Shown in pieces: positions 47,417 to 57,356 of a DNA stretch of 64,000 nt. Below the pieces are notes generated by a model. It was not told the origin of the DNA, searched no databases, and saw nothing but the letters and a program-made list of their open reading frames with translations. The stretch's first letter is position 1. Each line of letters opens with the position of its first letter. This DNA comes from Cytophagales bacterium (GTDB lineage: Bacteria; Bacteroidota; Bacteroidia; Cytophagales; Cyclobacteriaceae): assembly GCA_033344775.1 (NCBI GenBank), contig JAWPMT010000005.1, forward strand, positions 1,781,501-1,845,500, given 5' to 3'. The position numbers were made by a program, and so were the translations under genes.

Positions 47417-47887
47417 ATGTCTGGTAACAAACCACGCTATGAATCCCTTTGCGACCAGCTCCAGGCAGTCTTTGATGGAGAACCCTGGTATGGTGATAGT
47501 CTGATCGCCAAACTGGAAATGATAAGGGCGGAAGTAGAGGAGCCTTCCGATCTGAATAAAACTGCGAGTTACGTCCAACACCTCATCAATTGGCGGCAAT
47601 TCGTGATCAAAAAACTCATAGGTGATATCGACTTTGATATCACCCTCAATACAACTGCAGACTGGACAGACATTAATATTGAACATTTTGAGGCTTGGGA
47701 CCATCTCCTGGAATTACTCCGCGATACACAAAATCAATTGGTAACGCTCATTAGATCACTTTCTAATGAAGTATTAATAAAGCAAGTTCCCGGAAAGGAT
47801 TACAGTTTCGAACACATGCTTCATGGGCTGATTCAGCATGAGGTTTATCACACAGGACAAATAGCAGTGTATTGGAAAAATCGATAG
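47417..47887 (+). CDS. DinB family protein
   Basis: A 156-residue four-helix protein with the DinB/YfiT metal pattern: a His in the first helices (QHLINWRQFV, ~55) and H-E-V-Y-H-x-x-Q near 140-147 (QHEVYHTGQIAVYW). This family holds a metal via three His and includes thiol-dependent transferases such as bacillithiol transferases. Starts 3 bp after the DUF4249 gene; no other link to it is visible. Confidence 0.85.
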   Translation: MSGNKPRYESLCDQLQAVFDGEPWYGDSLIAKLEMIRAEVEEPSDLNKTASYVQHLINWRQFVIKKLIGDIDFDITLNTTADWTDINIEHFEAWDHLLELLRDTQNQLVTLIRSLSNEVLIKQVPGKDYSFEHMLHGLIQHEVYHTGQIAVYWKNR

Positions 47888-47890
47888 AAG

Positions 47891-48670
47891 CTACTTCTTT
47901 GGTGCGTATTTCGGGCTGATGCTAAACCTTCTGGACTCGATGATCAGCGTACCATTCTTCTCCTCGGAGGGATACTGAAAATTGACCACAGTACTCTGAC
48001 TGATGCGTTTGAATTGAGGAAAGTGAACCAACTCTTTGAAAATCTCATTGAAATTTTGATAGGCATTGGTTTCGTACTCCACTAGTTTTTCCTGCCCCTT
48101 CTCTCCTTTTTTCACTTTCAGTCCAAATATCTTGGTATGATCTCCAGCGGATCGTGTGCGGATGTAGACAATCTCATTAGGATGCAAAGTCAGTTTCCCC
48201 TCATTCCCGAAGTTGATCGTCACTTTCTCTGGTTTGCTAAACAGGAAGTTATGCTGGCGCAAGTCATTCAGTCGCTTCAGATTTTCGATCAGGGAGATAT
48301 ACATTCGGATGTTCCTTCCAACCAATGTCAGCAGAAAGGTCAACCCCAGCATCCATTCGAGGGTAAGGTCCACCACGGGTCGCTCCCAAAGCAAGGACGT
48401 GGCTATCTGCCGATAAAGAACATAATTGAATATAAAGAAACCTGCATAGGCCAAATATCTTAAAGGTGCTTTGGATATTGGGAATACCAAAAAGGCCGAC
48501 AGATAAAACTGAGCAAGGGTAAGGATGAGTAAGGTGACTTCACCAAAATTGGGAAGGATCGGCCCAAAAGTACCGACGGCAAATAAAAGGGTGATCAGAC
48601 AAGCATAAAGCAGGAAAATAAGTCGATCACGAAGATGTGTGCGCTCAACAAAAAGCCGGGAAATCTTCAT
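47891..48670 (-). CDS. LytTR-family transcriptional regulator with membrane helices
   Basis: A 259-residue protein: about four N-terminal membrane helices (DRLIFLLYACLITLLFAVGTF, LLILTLAQFYLSAFLVF, YAGFFIFNYVLYRQIA, LTLEWMLGLTFLLTLVG) followed by a C-terminal LytTR DNA-binding domain (about 160-259; LHPNEIVYIRTRSAGDHTKIFG, FKRISQSTVVNFQ). No response-regulator receiver is present. Membrane-bound LytTR regulators of this type sense envelope signals of unknown nature. Two bp from the DinB end on the opposite strand. Confidence 0.85.
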   Translation of the reverse strand: MKISRLFVERTHLRDRLIFLLYACLITLLFAVGTFGPILPNFGEVTLLILTLAQFYLSAFLVFPISKAPLRYLAYAGFFIFNYVLYRQIATSLLWERPVVDLTLEWMLGLTFLLTLVGRNIRMYISLIENLKRLNDLRQHNFLFSKPEKVTINFGNEGKLTLHPNEIVYIRTRSAGDHTKIFGLKVKKGEKGQEKLVEYETNAYQNFNEIFKELVHFPQFKRISQSTVVNFQYPSEEKNGTLIIESRRFSISPKYAPKK

Positions 48671-48767
48671 TCATAGCAAATCAAGCGCCTAAGATAATCA
48701 CGTGGATTCAAAGGCACCATTTCATTGGCATAGAATGGATTTCCCTTAAAAAATGATTGTGATTTCT

Positions 48768-49223
48768 TTAGACTGCTACTCGAGCACGGCCAGCTTCCAT
48801 CACTGCATAATCCTTGTACTCCTCAAAGGATGAGGTATCCAGGTTCTTGAGTGAGGAATCAGTACCCTCAGGAACGAAATTGCCTTCTTTTTCCCACCAC
48901 TCTTTGGCTTGTGTCTGTGCTTCATCCAGATCGATATCGAACAGATGACCGTAAGACTCAGAAATGATCCATGGCTTATCTACGTTGCCATATTTGTTGA
49001 AGATCATTTGCCGCATTTGTGTAGACGTACTGTCCCCACTTTTGAAATGAGATTGTGTGTATGAAAGCGTTTCAGGCTCCGTCATTTTGTTGTCCCAAAA
49101 CTTCTTGGAAGCAATCAACTGGGCCGTTGTTATAACGTAGCCTCTTCCCTTTTCCAGAGGTTCCTTGCTGAGTTCGCAAGCGGCTCTGAATTCTTTCTTC
49201 TTCTTTCCGAAAAGCTTAAACAT
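48768..49223 (-). CDS. Conserved hypothetical cytosolic protein
   Basis: A 151-residue protein without signal peptide or membrane segment. It starts with a very basic cluster (FKLFGKKKKEFRAACE), contains a helix-rich middle (DEAQTQAKEWWEKEGNF) and an acidic C-terminus (SSFEEYKDYAV). I do not recognise the family. It lies next to the RHS locus on the opposite strand; no relation is visible. Confidence 0.6.
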   Translation of the reverse strand: MFKLFGKKKKEFRAACELSKEPLEKGRGYVITTAQLIASKKFWDNKMTEPETLSYTQSHFKSGDSTSTQMRQMIFNKYGNVDKPWIISESYGHLFDIDLDEAQTQAKEWWEKEGNFVPEGTDSSLKNLDTSSFEEYKDYAVMEAGRARVAV

Positions 49224-49632
49224 AAGTAGTTGAGTTTTTTGACCTCTGTTTAATACTGTTATAAAGGAGCAAAGGTTACCGTTTTCTTGGAAAAAATTAA
49301 AATCTCAAAGGATTTCATTTGGTTTTTTCGGCTAATCGTCGATTTGAATGAAAATATCCGGATCACAACGGCTTTTCAAGACCGACAGTGGTCCGTTTTT
49401 GGTAACTCAAAATACCAAACCGTTATACTTTCATTTGCAAATACGTTACCTACATGAAGAAATTCGATACGTTCATGAAGTTGTACGTGAATTCCTGGTT
49501 TTATTTTCTAACCTTTGGTTGACAACTGTAACAGCTAATTTCGTGAAATACCAAGTTTCCCGTTATCTGTACATTATTCGTGAGACGCTACAAAAAGTAA
49601 ATAAACTAAAAGCAAGTTCAAAACAACCGATC
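49224..49632 (+). other. Upstream region of the RHS locus with a candidate promoter
   Basis: No gene is assigned. The frame of the first RHS gene stays open from 49348, but the signal peptide begins only at 49633, so the earlier part (including an imperfect repeat ATACGTT...CATGAAG at 49441-49480) is treated as leader. A promoter is proposed at 49514. Confidence 0.5.
49514..49543 (+). promoter_or_regulatory. Candidate promoter of the RHS operon
   Basis: TTTG at 49514-49517 is followed after 18 nt by TAATTTCG (49536-49543), one base short of TANNTTTG. It lies 90 nt before the ATG at 49633. The spacing is right, and the same TAATTTCG word also precedes the HTTM gene. Confidence 0.45.
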
Positions 49633-52600
49633 ATGACATCAAAATCAATCCTAAAGCCTCTATACATCATACCATCACTACTATGCCTATTGATGGTATC
49701 AGCACTTTCCGCGCAGGCACCGGTGGAGATTCCGGATCATATTCCTCCGTCTCCAACGTCCGCCGAACTTGGGAAATACGGCAATGTTCCTGTCAACCTA
49801 CATAATGGTTCGCCAAACATATCCATTCCTCTTTACGAAATTGTTATGGATGATATCTCCGTACCCATAAGCTTGTCTTTTCATGCCAGTGGCCATAAAG
49901 TCAGAAGTCAAGCAAGTTGGGTAGGGCTCGGATGGAGCCTCAATGCAGGAGGAGTGGTCAATCGATCCATGAGAGGTGAACCCGATGAAGATGGGTATTT
50001 CGCAAGTATGGCCGACATCAAGGACTTCAATGATCGCGGGTTACTGCCCTATTTATGGAAATGGGTCCATGAAAATCCTTTATACCCTGAAAACGTCAAA
50101 GCTAACTTAAGGGTATACAGGAGCGAATTAGCTTATCTCTACGACCAACTAGTCAAATATGACACTTACTATAGTGACGACAGCTTTCTAGATGAACTCC
50201 AAAGTGATTATGATCAATTAAGAAACGAATACGATGATTATCTTGACACTATTTATAGTATGTATGGCATAAATGATGAATATAGGGAAGTAAAAAACTG
50301 GATGCATGCGGTAAAGAATGCTGGGTATGACACCCAGGCAGATATCTTTAATTACAATTATCCTGGGGGATCAGGCACTTTCCTATTCAAGCCTGATCAA
50401 TCCATCGCTCAAATCCCTTATCAGGACAATGCAATTACTCCCATTGGTTTTACCACAAATGCAGCATGCCTGTCATGCAACAGTGGCACATTGGAAGGGT
50501 TTGAGATCATCAATATGGATGGCGTCAAGTACAACTTTCAAGATAAAGAGCTGACACGGGTACTTTATCCACAAGATGCGCCAGCTCCAGATCCGAATGT
50601 CTATGAATCCAGCTGGTACTTATCGGACATCAATAGTCAAAGAAGCGGAAAATCTGTTTCATTTAGCTATTCGAACAGAATGCCAGTTATGGCAGATGAT
50701 ATCCTAAATGAGACGATCACTGAAACGATTAATAACGGTGCCATCGAAAGTATTACCCCTTCCTTTAGTCCAACGAATATTAGGAACGATATCATTCACT
50801 TAGAGTCAATCACATGGGAAGGTGGTTCAATCGAATTTGGGGAAAGTCATGGGAGATTTGACCGAAAGCACGGCGAGGGAGTAATTCTGGATTCTTTGGT
50901 CATTAAGAACAAAAACGGTGATGTCTTAAAGTACTTTGTTTTCGAGTATAATAATGGGCTATCCGATATCAATGCTGCGTCTTCCAATTACTTTGATAAT
51001 CATCTCTTATTGACCTCTGTAACGGAATATAATAGCTCGAACCAGGCTAAGCCACCCTACCTCATTAACTACTACCACCCCGAAGATATTCCTGCTCGCA
51101 ACTCAAATGCAATGGATCATGATGGCTTCTATAATGCTGCACCAAACACCAGTCTGGTCCCTTCTTATGTGAATTACGGAGGACTTGTAACACCAGGTGC
51201 GGATCGCGAGCCTGGCTTACTGACTTCCAGGACGGGAATGGTCGAAAGCATCACCTATCCAACCGGAGGAAAGACAGCCTTCGAATACGAAAACCATGAT
51301 ATATGGGAAGGAGTCGTCTATCAAACACAAACGCAAACCTATTTCATAGAAAACTGTGACGCGAACAATATCCTGCAACCCGGGCTTGGAGTTTTGGGCT
51401 TTGAATGCATTGCCACAAAAACAATTAATGTCAACGTGCCGTCAGGAGCTCAAAATTCCCAAATCAGTGTTGTATCAACTACGGCAGCAACCGCAACATC
51501 AATCAATAATTCTAATGACTATTACACGAGGATATATGACGCTTCTGACAACCTCATGCTAAGCCACAGTTCTTATTCACCACTAAATAACGCTGGCTTG
51601 CTTCAAGAGGGTAACAACTATCGGCTTGAAATAAATTCAACCATTGATTACACGAAAATGCAGGTGACTGTCCAATACGAGGCACCTTCATTAATTGAAG
51701 CGAATTCGAACGTTGGTGGATTAAGAATTGCAGGTATCAAAGATTATACTAAGGATGACAATGGTGCATTCCAACTTGCCAATAGCAGAACATTTGAATA
51801 CAAAATCAATGATGCGAATAGAAATAAATCTAGTGGGATATTACTAACCAAAAAAGACCCTGAATACACTTCCCAACGAACCAAATATGAAGGATGGCAA
51901 ACGGGTGTGATGGAATACAGGACCCACTCATCTTCCGGTTCAGGAAGTTTCGAGCCATTCGGAGGTTCACAGGTTGCTTATGAAGAAGTTCGGGAAATTC
52001 AAACAGGAAATGGCTACACCGAATACCACTACAGCAATGAGCGAGATGAATCAGATGTCAATCTTATGGAACTCCCATTCATTGACAGGCAGTATATCAG
52101 TAGCTATCCAAAGAGTTTATCATTGACTTCATCTGGTTGGAAAAGAGGCCAGTTGATAGACCAAATTGTGGTAGATGAGCAGGGCAATGAAAAGCAATGG
52201 GTACACAATGATTACACCTATGTAAAAGTAGACTCAACCGTATCCTTTGCTTATGAAACCATACATGAAGAAACCCAGCCACAATCGGTATTTACCTGGG
52301 CATTAGAAACTCAGTATTCTGGATGGGCAAAATTGTATAATTCAACCACTACGACTTATGAAAACAATCAAGAAAGTGTTGTCAGCGTTTCTACAGTCTA
52401 TGACTCAGATATCAAATTCATACTTCCGAAGGAGAGCAATCATTATATAGATGGGGTAAATGACTATACCCAGAAATTTGAATATTTAAATGATAGAACC
52501 AATCATATCATCAGTCCTGTAACTGAGATTATCAAACTAGATGATCAAGATAATTTGGTCCAGAAAGACACTTATTCCTACACAAACGGAAGAGTTGAAT

Positions 52601-53049
52601 TCATCGATAAATACCTGAACGGTAGTTCTTCACCAAATTACACGACGCGTTTATCGGAATATAACGGGAAAAAACCTTCATATATAGAAGATCCATCCGG
52701 TATCAATGCAGTCTACCTTTGGGGTTACGGGGGTACTTTACCTGTCGCTAAAATCACCAATATTGATTACACTACAGTCGAAAATACGCTTGGTTCCAAT
52801 CTGCAAGCGATTGAGAATTCATACGACAATAACTTCATCAAGTCTCAACTAATCTCCTTAAAAAGCACATTATCACAGCAACAACCGATTAACATTTTCC
52901 TTCATAAACAAGGTGTCGGTATGGTTGAAGCCATCGATACCAATGGTGTTATTACAACTTATCACTATGATGCATTCAATCGGCTATATCAGGTGAAAGA
53001 TCAGGATCAGCACGTATTGAAAGAATTCCATTACAACTATTCCAACTAA
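49633..53049 (+). CDS. RHS-type secreted N-terminal protein, SpvB-like
   Basis: A 1138-residue secreted protein with signal peptide (LYIIPSLLCLLMVSALSAQ). The region GLGWSLNAGGVVNRSMRGEPDEDGYF (about 95-120) is the hallmark of the N-terminal half of Bacteroidota RHS/SpvB-type toxin-complex proteins. A single YD-repeat-like stretch occurs near the end (YHYDAFNRLYQVKDQDQ), just before the next gene. It has no RHS core of its own and no toxin tip, so it is the delivery or shell partner of the next gene, 6 bp downstream. The frame is open 95 codons further upstream, but ATG 49633 with the signal peptide is the likely start. Confidence 0.8.
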   Translation: MTSKSILKPLYIIPSLLCLLMVSALSAQAPVEIPDHIPPSPTSAELGKYGNVPVNLHNGSPNISIPLYEIVMDDISVPISLSFHASGHKVRSQASWVGLGWSLNAGGVVNRSMRGEPDEDGYFASMADIKDFNDRGLLPYLWKWVHENPLYPENVKANLRVYRSELAYLYDQLVKYDTYYSDDSFLDELQSDYDQLRNEYDDYLDTIYSMYGINDEYREVKNWMHAVKNAGYDTQADIFNYNYPGGSGTFLFKPDQSIAQIPYQDNAITPIGFTTNAACLSCNSGTLEGFEIINMDGVKYNFQDKELTRVLYPQDAPAPDPNVYESSWYLSDINSQRSGKSVSFSYSNRMPVMADDILNETITETINNGAIESITPSFSPTNIRNDIIHLESITWEGGSIEFGESHGRFDRKHGEGVILDSLVIKNKNGDVLKYFVFEYNNGLSDINAASSNYFDNHLLLTSVTEYNSSNQAKPPYLINYYHPEDIPARNSNAMDHDGFYNAAPNTSLVPSYVNYGGLVTPGADREPGLLTSRTGMVESITYPTGGKTAFEYENHDIWEGVVYQTQTQTYFIENCDANNILQPGLGVLGFECIATKTINVNVPSGAQNSQISVVSTTAATATSINNSNDYYTRIYDASDNLMLSHSSYSPLNNAGLLQEGNNYRLEINSTIDYTKMQVTVQYEAPSLIEANSNVGGLRIAGIKDYTKDDNGAFQLANSRTFEYKINDANRNKSSGILLTKKDPEYTSQRTKYEGWQTGVMEYRTHSSSGSGSFEPFGGSQVAYEEVREIQTGNGYTEYHYSNERDESDVNLMELPFIDRQYISSYPKSLSLTSSGWKRGQLIDQIVVDEQGNEKQWVHNDYTYVKVDSTVSFAYETIHEETQPQSVFTWALETQYSGWAKLYNSTTTTYENNQESVVSVSTVYDSDIKFILPKESNHYIDGVNDYTQKFEYLNDRTNHIISPVTEIIKLDDQDNLVQKDTYSYTNGRVEFIDKYLNGSSSPNYTTRLSEYNGKKPSYIEDPSGINAVYLWGYGGTLPVAKITNIDYTTVENTLGSNLQAIENSYDNNFIKSQLISLKSTLSQQQPINIFLHKQGVGMVEAIDTNGVITTYHYDAFNRLYQVKDQDQHVLKEFHYNYSN

Positions 53050-53055
53050 TTGATC

Positions 53056-56000
53056 ATGCAACTCAAAGCAATAATTCCACTGATAGTGTGGATGATGATG
53101 GGTTTGGCCTGCCTTTCCCAAACCACCACCCAAAACTACGTCCAGACCCTGACGGCACGAGATACGATCTCTGGTGCACTGATCCATGAGCAGAACTATC
53201 CTCAAAAGGTGCAAGCTGATGTGGTGTACATCGATGGACTGGGCAGGACCATCCAGGCAGTGATGCAAGGTGCTTCTCCTACCGGTAAGGACTTGATAAA
53301 GATGCACACCTACGATCCTATCGGTCGGCAGGACAAAGACTACCTGCCCTTTGAAGCAAGTTCTACTTCAGGAGCTTATCAAATTAATGTGGGCGCTGGA
53401 CAGCAAGGATTCTATGCCAATCCACCTACAGGTGTAGCCACTAATAGCTATCCCTACAGCCAAACCCTGTTCGAAAGCTCACCATTGAACCGACCACTGG
53501 AAACCAGCGCTCCTGGTACAGCCTGGAGAAGTTCTTTGCATGGAGGAACACATACGGTAGATTATGCCTATCGATTCAATACAGTCGCTGACGAAATTCG
53601 ATTGATCACCGTGGATCAGTCTTTAGGTCAGACCATGACGGCCACTACTGATTATGCCGCCAATCAACTTCGAGGCACAATGATTACCGATGAAGATGGC
53701 AAAAAGAGGTTGGAGTTTACCGACAAAGCCGGCAAGGTCATTTGTAAGATCAATGCAGTAGGTACTGCCGATGAAACCTATACCTACTATGTCTATGATA
53801 ATCGCGACCTACTGACTTTTGTAATCCCGCCACAGGCAGTAGCTGAGATTGGAGCTAACTGGAATCTTCTCAACGATGTTACCTTCCGCAAACAATGGCT
53901 ATTTCGCTATCAATACGATCATCGCAACCGCATGGTCGAAAAACAAGTGCCCGGAGCAGAGAAAGTAGAGATGGTTTACGACAAAAGAGATCGACTGGTC
54001 ATGACCCTGGATGGCAACCGAAGGGATGTAGCGACTGTTTCAGGAACTAATTCCTCCGGCAACGTTGAATATGTGGAAAACGGAGAGCTCATTGTCGAGA
54101 ACTACCAGGGCAAAAGCTATGTCCGCGCTCCCGGAGCCAAGATTCGATTCAAAAAGCCAGACATCTACATCACCAAGGCACAAGACTTTTCCGCAAGAAA
54201 AGCCACCAGTGCCATCACCAATGAAAACCAATGGCTATATACCAAGTATGATGCCCTGAACCGGCCTGTCATGACCGGGATCATATCCTCAGCCCTCAAC
54301 CGACAGGAGGTTCAAACCCTCATTGATACCAACAACAACTATGACTTCAGTGTGGACTATATCGGTGATGCCAATGGAAACATCCACGGCTATGATGATA
54401 CCAGCTATCCCCAAGCCACAGGCACACAAGTACTCACTGTAACCTACTACGACAACTACGATTTTGTTACTGACTTCACCTGGGGAACCAACTACACCTA
54501 TTCAGATCATCATCCCAATACCATCGGAATGGTAACCGGAAGTCTCACCCTGCTATTGGATGATCATAGCACTTCAACCCAGGCAAAACACCTGAAGGTA
54601 GTCACCTACTATGATGACAGATTACGTCCAAAGGCCCAAATGACAGAAAACTACTTTGGTAATGTAGATGAGGTCGTGACCACTTACAAAAATGACGTGG
54701 TGCCACTGGTTGCAAGTACGAGGACAAAACACCGAAAGGATGGTTCGATCACTACTGTCGATGAAACATTCACCTATGACCACCGGGATCGGTTACTTAC
54801 CCATACACATGCTGTTGTAGGAAATGGCACAAAAACGCTGGCTAGCAATGCCTACAATGCCCTTGGGCAGTTGATCGAGAAAGACCTGCATGATGATGGG
54901 TCACCGGCACAGTCGGTGGATTATCGTTATAATGAGAGAGGTTGGCTCACAACCATCAATGGAGGGTCTGGCACATTCGATGATGGCAATGATCAATTTG
55001 GGATGGAATTAAAATACGATGATGCTCCAAATCCTCAGTACAATGGAAATATTGCACAGTGGTTCTGGAAAACAAATGGCGGAGGCCAAAATGAAAACGA
55101 GCAATTGTATCAATATTCCTATGATGCCTTGAATAGAATTACTAATGCCGGCTATGGAAGTACAGATAAAAATGGGTATTTTGCTGTAGGAGGTATCTCC
55201 TATGATTTGAATGGCAACTTATTGAGCCTGACGAGAAGAAGCGACTTCATTAAAATTGATGAGTTGGACTATTATTATGAAGGGAATCAATTGATTCAGG
55301 TAGAAGATAGTCGAAGTGCGACCAAAGGCTTTAAGGATCTGGACTCTCCAGTAGGAACCATAGAGTATACCTATGATGACAATGGCAACATGATTACGGA
55401 TACCAACAAAGGCATCACCAACATCCAATACAACTACCTGAACCTGCCCCAGCAAGTCACGCTCACAGATAACACCAAGATCCACTACACCTATGATGCG
55501 GCCGGCATCAAGCACCGCAAGACAGTAGATGATGGTTCCCCGGAAACAACGACATATTCCAGTGGCTTCCACTACAAAGACAATGCTATACAATTTGTCC
55601 AGCATGCCGAAGGCAGGGCCAGATACAACAGCGGTTCATGGTTATACGAATACAACCTCACTGACCACTTAGGTAATGTGCGAGTATCCGTCAATGAATC
55701 GGGGAGTGTGGTACAGAGACAAGACTACTATCCTTTTGGCCTCACGTTTAATAGCTCTGCAGAAAGTCCTGAGAATCTATATAAGTACAATGGGAAAGAA
55801 GAGCAGAAGGAAACTGGCTGGTATGATTACGGGGCCAGAATGCATGATCCTTGGTTGGGTAGATGGATGGTTGTTGACCCCATGAGTGAAGAGCTTTATC
55901 ATCTTTCTCCTTATAATTATGCGGAAAATAATCCACTACGATTTATTGATCCTGATGGGATGCTATCAACAGATGTAATTGATAATGGAGATGGTACATA

Positions 56001-56622
56001 TGACGTGGTTGGCGGTGATGTAAATGATGGGGATAAAGGCATATATGTTGTGGCACAAAATGATGACGGCAGTTATTCCCGGACTGGTGAAAGAATAGGA
56101 GAGTCGGTGACTACTCACTCATTTTATAATGCGGACACTCAAGATCCTGAAAGTCAACAAGGTTGGCAAGGAACAATTGATACTAATTCCACAGAATCAG
56201 GAGATTTGGTTGAAGGATTTAAGTCTGATGCAGAAAATGAAAGCATTGTTAGCTACATGCCAAATGCTACTGATGGGGAAAAGTACGATTTTAAGAGAAA
56301 CGGAAATCCGGATAATAATGATCGCGACAATCACCATAGAGGTTCATTATGGGGAGTTAAGGAAGATGGGACCAAAGTCTACGGGTCTGCAAGAGATGCT
56401 GGTAATTATGCCGCGGGATACATATCTGGATTAAAAGGGTTGGGCTGGGAGGCAGCTAAATTAGGATTTAATACTCTTGAATTCGTTAAGTCAGGATCTC
56501 TGGAAGGTGCTCAATCTACCTTAGCGCAAAAACTAGGTCATACAGATGGGAAATCTGTACGGCAATCTAGAACAACTTCTTTACCTGGATTTGGACCAGG
56601 TATTCCGATTATTAAGAAATAG
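53056..56622 (+). CDS. RHS core protein with DUF6443 N-terminus and C-terminal toxin tip 1
   Basis: A 1188-residue protein: signal peptide (IIPLIVWMMMGLACLSQ), a DUF6443-type region (NYPQKVQADVVYIDGLGRTIQAV), then RHS/YD repeats (YDNRDLL, YDHRNRM, YDKRDRL, YDALNRI, YDLNGNL, YDAAGIK) and the RHS core motif LTDHLGNVRVSVNESGSVVQ ... YYPFGLTFNSS ... YNGKEEQKETGWYDYGAR ... PYNYAENNPLRFIDPDGM (about 865-969). The variable tip (970-1188) contains YDFKRNG, DNHHRGSLWG and VYGSARDAGNYAAGYISG, resembling tips of the bacterial toxin 44 type; activity not assigned. ATG at 53056 is chosen over a TTG at 53050. Cognate immunity gene follows in 8 bp. Confidence 0.85.
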   Translation: MQLKAIIPLIVWMMMGLACLSQTTTQNYVQTLTARDTISGALIHEQNYPQKVQADVVYIDGLGRTIQAVMQGASPTGKDLIKMHTYDPIGRQDKDYLPFEASSTSGAYQINVGAGQQGFYANPPTGVATNSYPYSQTLFESSPLNRPLETSAPGTAWRSSLHGGTHTVDYAYRFNTVADEIRLITVDQSLGQTMTATTDYAANQLRGTMITDEDGKKRLEFTDKAGKVICKINAVGTADETYTYYVYDNRDLLTFVIPPQAVAEIGANWNLLNDVTFRKQWLFRYQYDHRNRMVEKQVPGAEKVEMVYDKRDRLVMTLDGNRRDVATVSGTNSSGNVEYVENGELIVENYQGKSYVRAPGAKIRFKKPDIYITKAQDFSARKATSAITNENQWLYTKYDALNRPVMTGIISSALNRQEVQTLIDTNNNYDFSVDYIGDANGNIHGYDDTSYPQATGTQVLTVTYYDNYDFVTDFTWGTNYTYSDHHPNTIGMVTGSLTLLLDDHSTSTQAKHLKVVTYYDDRLRPKAQMTENYFGNVDEVVTTYKNDVVPLVASTRTKHRKDGSITTVDETFTYDHRDRLLTHTHAVVGNGTKTLASNAYNALGQLIEKDLHDDGSPAQSVDYRYNERGWLTTINGGSGTFDDGNDQFGMELKYDDAPNPQYNGNIAQWFWKTNGGGQNENEQLYQYSYDALNRITNAGYGSTDKNGYFAVGGISYDLNGNLLSLTRRSDFIKIDELDYYYEGNQLIQVEDSRSATKGFKDLDSPVGTIEYTYDDNGNMITDTNKGITNIQYNYLNLPQQVTLTDNTKIHYTYDAAGIKHRKTVDDGSPETTTYSSGFHYKDNAIQFVQHAEGRARYNSGSWLYEYNLTDHLGNVRVSVNESGSVVQRQDYYPFGLTFNSSAESPENLYKYNGKEEQKETGWYDYGARMHDPWLGRWMVVDPMSEELYHLSPYNYAENNPLRFIDPDGMLSTDVIDNGDGTYDVVGGDVNDGDKGIYVVAQNDDGSYSRTGERIGESVTTHSFYNADTQDPESQQGWQGTIDTNSTESGDLVEGFKSDAENESIVSYMPNATDGEKYDFKRNGNPDNNDRDNHHRGSLWGVKEDGTKVYGSARDAGNYAAGYISGLKGLGWEAAKLGFNTLEFVKSGSLEGAQSTLAQKLGHTDGKSVRQSRTTSLPGFGPGIPIIKK

Positions 56623-56630
56623 TATAAATA

Positions 56631-57122
56631 ATGTTTACTGTTAAAAAATTGTTTGCATTAATGCTGTTAATAACAGTATCGTTAGCTTGTTATTATTTTA
56701 TAGGGTATCGACGTTTCTTTCTTTCAGATAGAACTGGGGAAAAATATATCACAATATGGACTAGCAGCAATAATCGATGTTATGTAATCCCTGGGAAGTA
56801 TTATAGTCCATTTAAACCATCAGAAGATTACATCGAGACACTTAATCATCGAAATTATTTTGGTATTGTTTGGGCATCTGATGATTCTGAAAAAATTAAC
56901 TTATCAATATACAATCAATACCAGATTTTTGGCTTAGATGAAGGGTTTAAAATCTATGAAGATAATGAGACAATGTTATCTAATTATGGTATTACAAGAA
57001 AGATTAATTCTTCGCAGGGTGAAGAGGAATCCAAACTCTTATCAGACAGTATAAAGAGGGAGATTAATTATGAATATATAGATTTAAATAGGTTTTATGG
57101 GATTAAAGTATTCAGTTGGTAG
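56631..57122 (+). CDS. Probable immunity protein for RHS tip 1
   Basis: A 163-residue, lysine/tyrosine-rich protein with one N-terminal membrane helix (LFALMLLITVSLACYYFIG) and an extracytoplasmic domain (WTSSNNRCYVIPGKYYSPFK, YQIFGLDEGFKIYED). It starts 8 bp after the toxin stop and is AT-rich like the tip. Immunity is inferred from position; no family recognised. Confidence 0.55.
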   Translation: MFTVKKLFALMLLITVSLACYYFIGYRRFFLSDRTGEKYITIWTSSNNRCYVIPGKYYSPFKPSEDYIETLNHRNYFGIVWASDDSEKINLSIYNQYQIFGLDEGFKIYEDNETMLSNYGITRKINSSQGEEESKLLSDSIKREINYEYIDLNRFYGIKVFSW

Positions 57123-57225
57123 TTCTCTGTTAAATACTTTTTGTTCCATTTGATTCATATCTTTCTACGATTCTGATTTATTTTAGAATTGTTAATCTAG
57201 AGATTGTGTCGAATAGACTAAATGG

Positions 57226-57356
57226 AGCAAGTGGTTCAAGAAGACCATAAGTAGTTCACTAGCTAAAATGAACCACTTATCGACCTTTTCAAACTGGAAA
57301 CGCACAAAATCGAAGAAGTTCATTTAATTCCAGAAACATCAACCGAGCAAAAAATT
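57226..57356 (+). repeat. Cassette-end repeat R1
   Basis: Starts GAGCAAGTGGTTCAAGAAGA, includes an inverted pair AAGTAGTTCA (57249-57258)/TGAACCACTT (57269-57278), then GACCTTTTCAAACTGGAAACG and ends ACCGAGCAAAAAATT. It closely matches R3 at 62112-62228 and the start of R2 at 59611. It lies 103 bp after the first immunity gene. Confidence 0.85.

Noticed and set aside
49348-49632. N-terminal extension of the first RHS gene from 49348
   Set aside because: The frame is open, but a signal peptide starts at 49633 and the promoter proposed at 49514 lies inside the extension.
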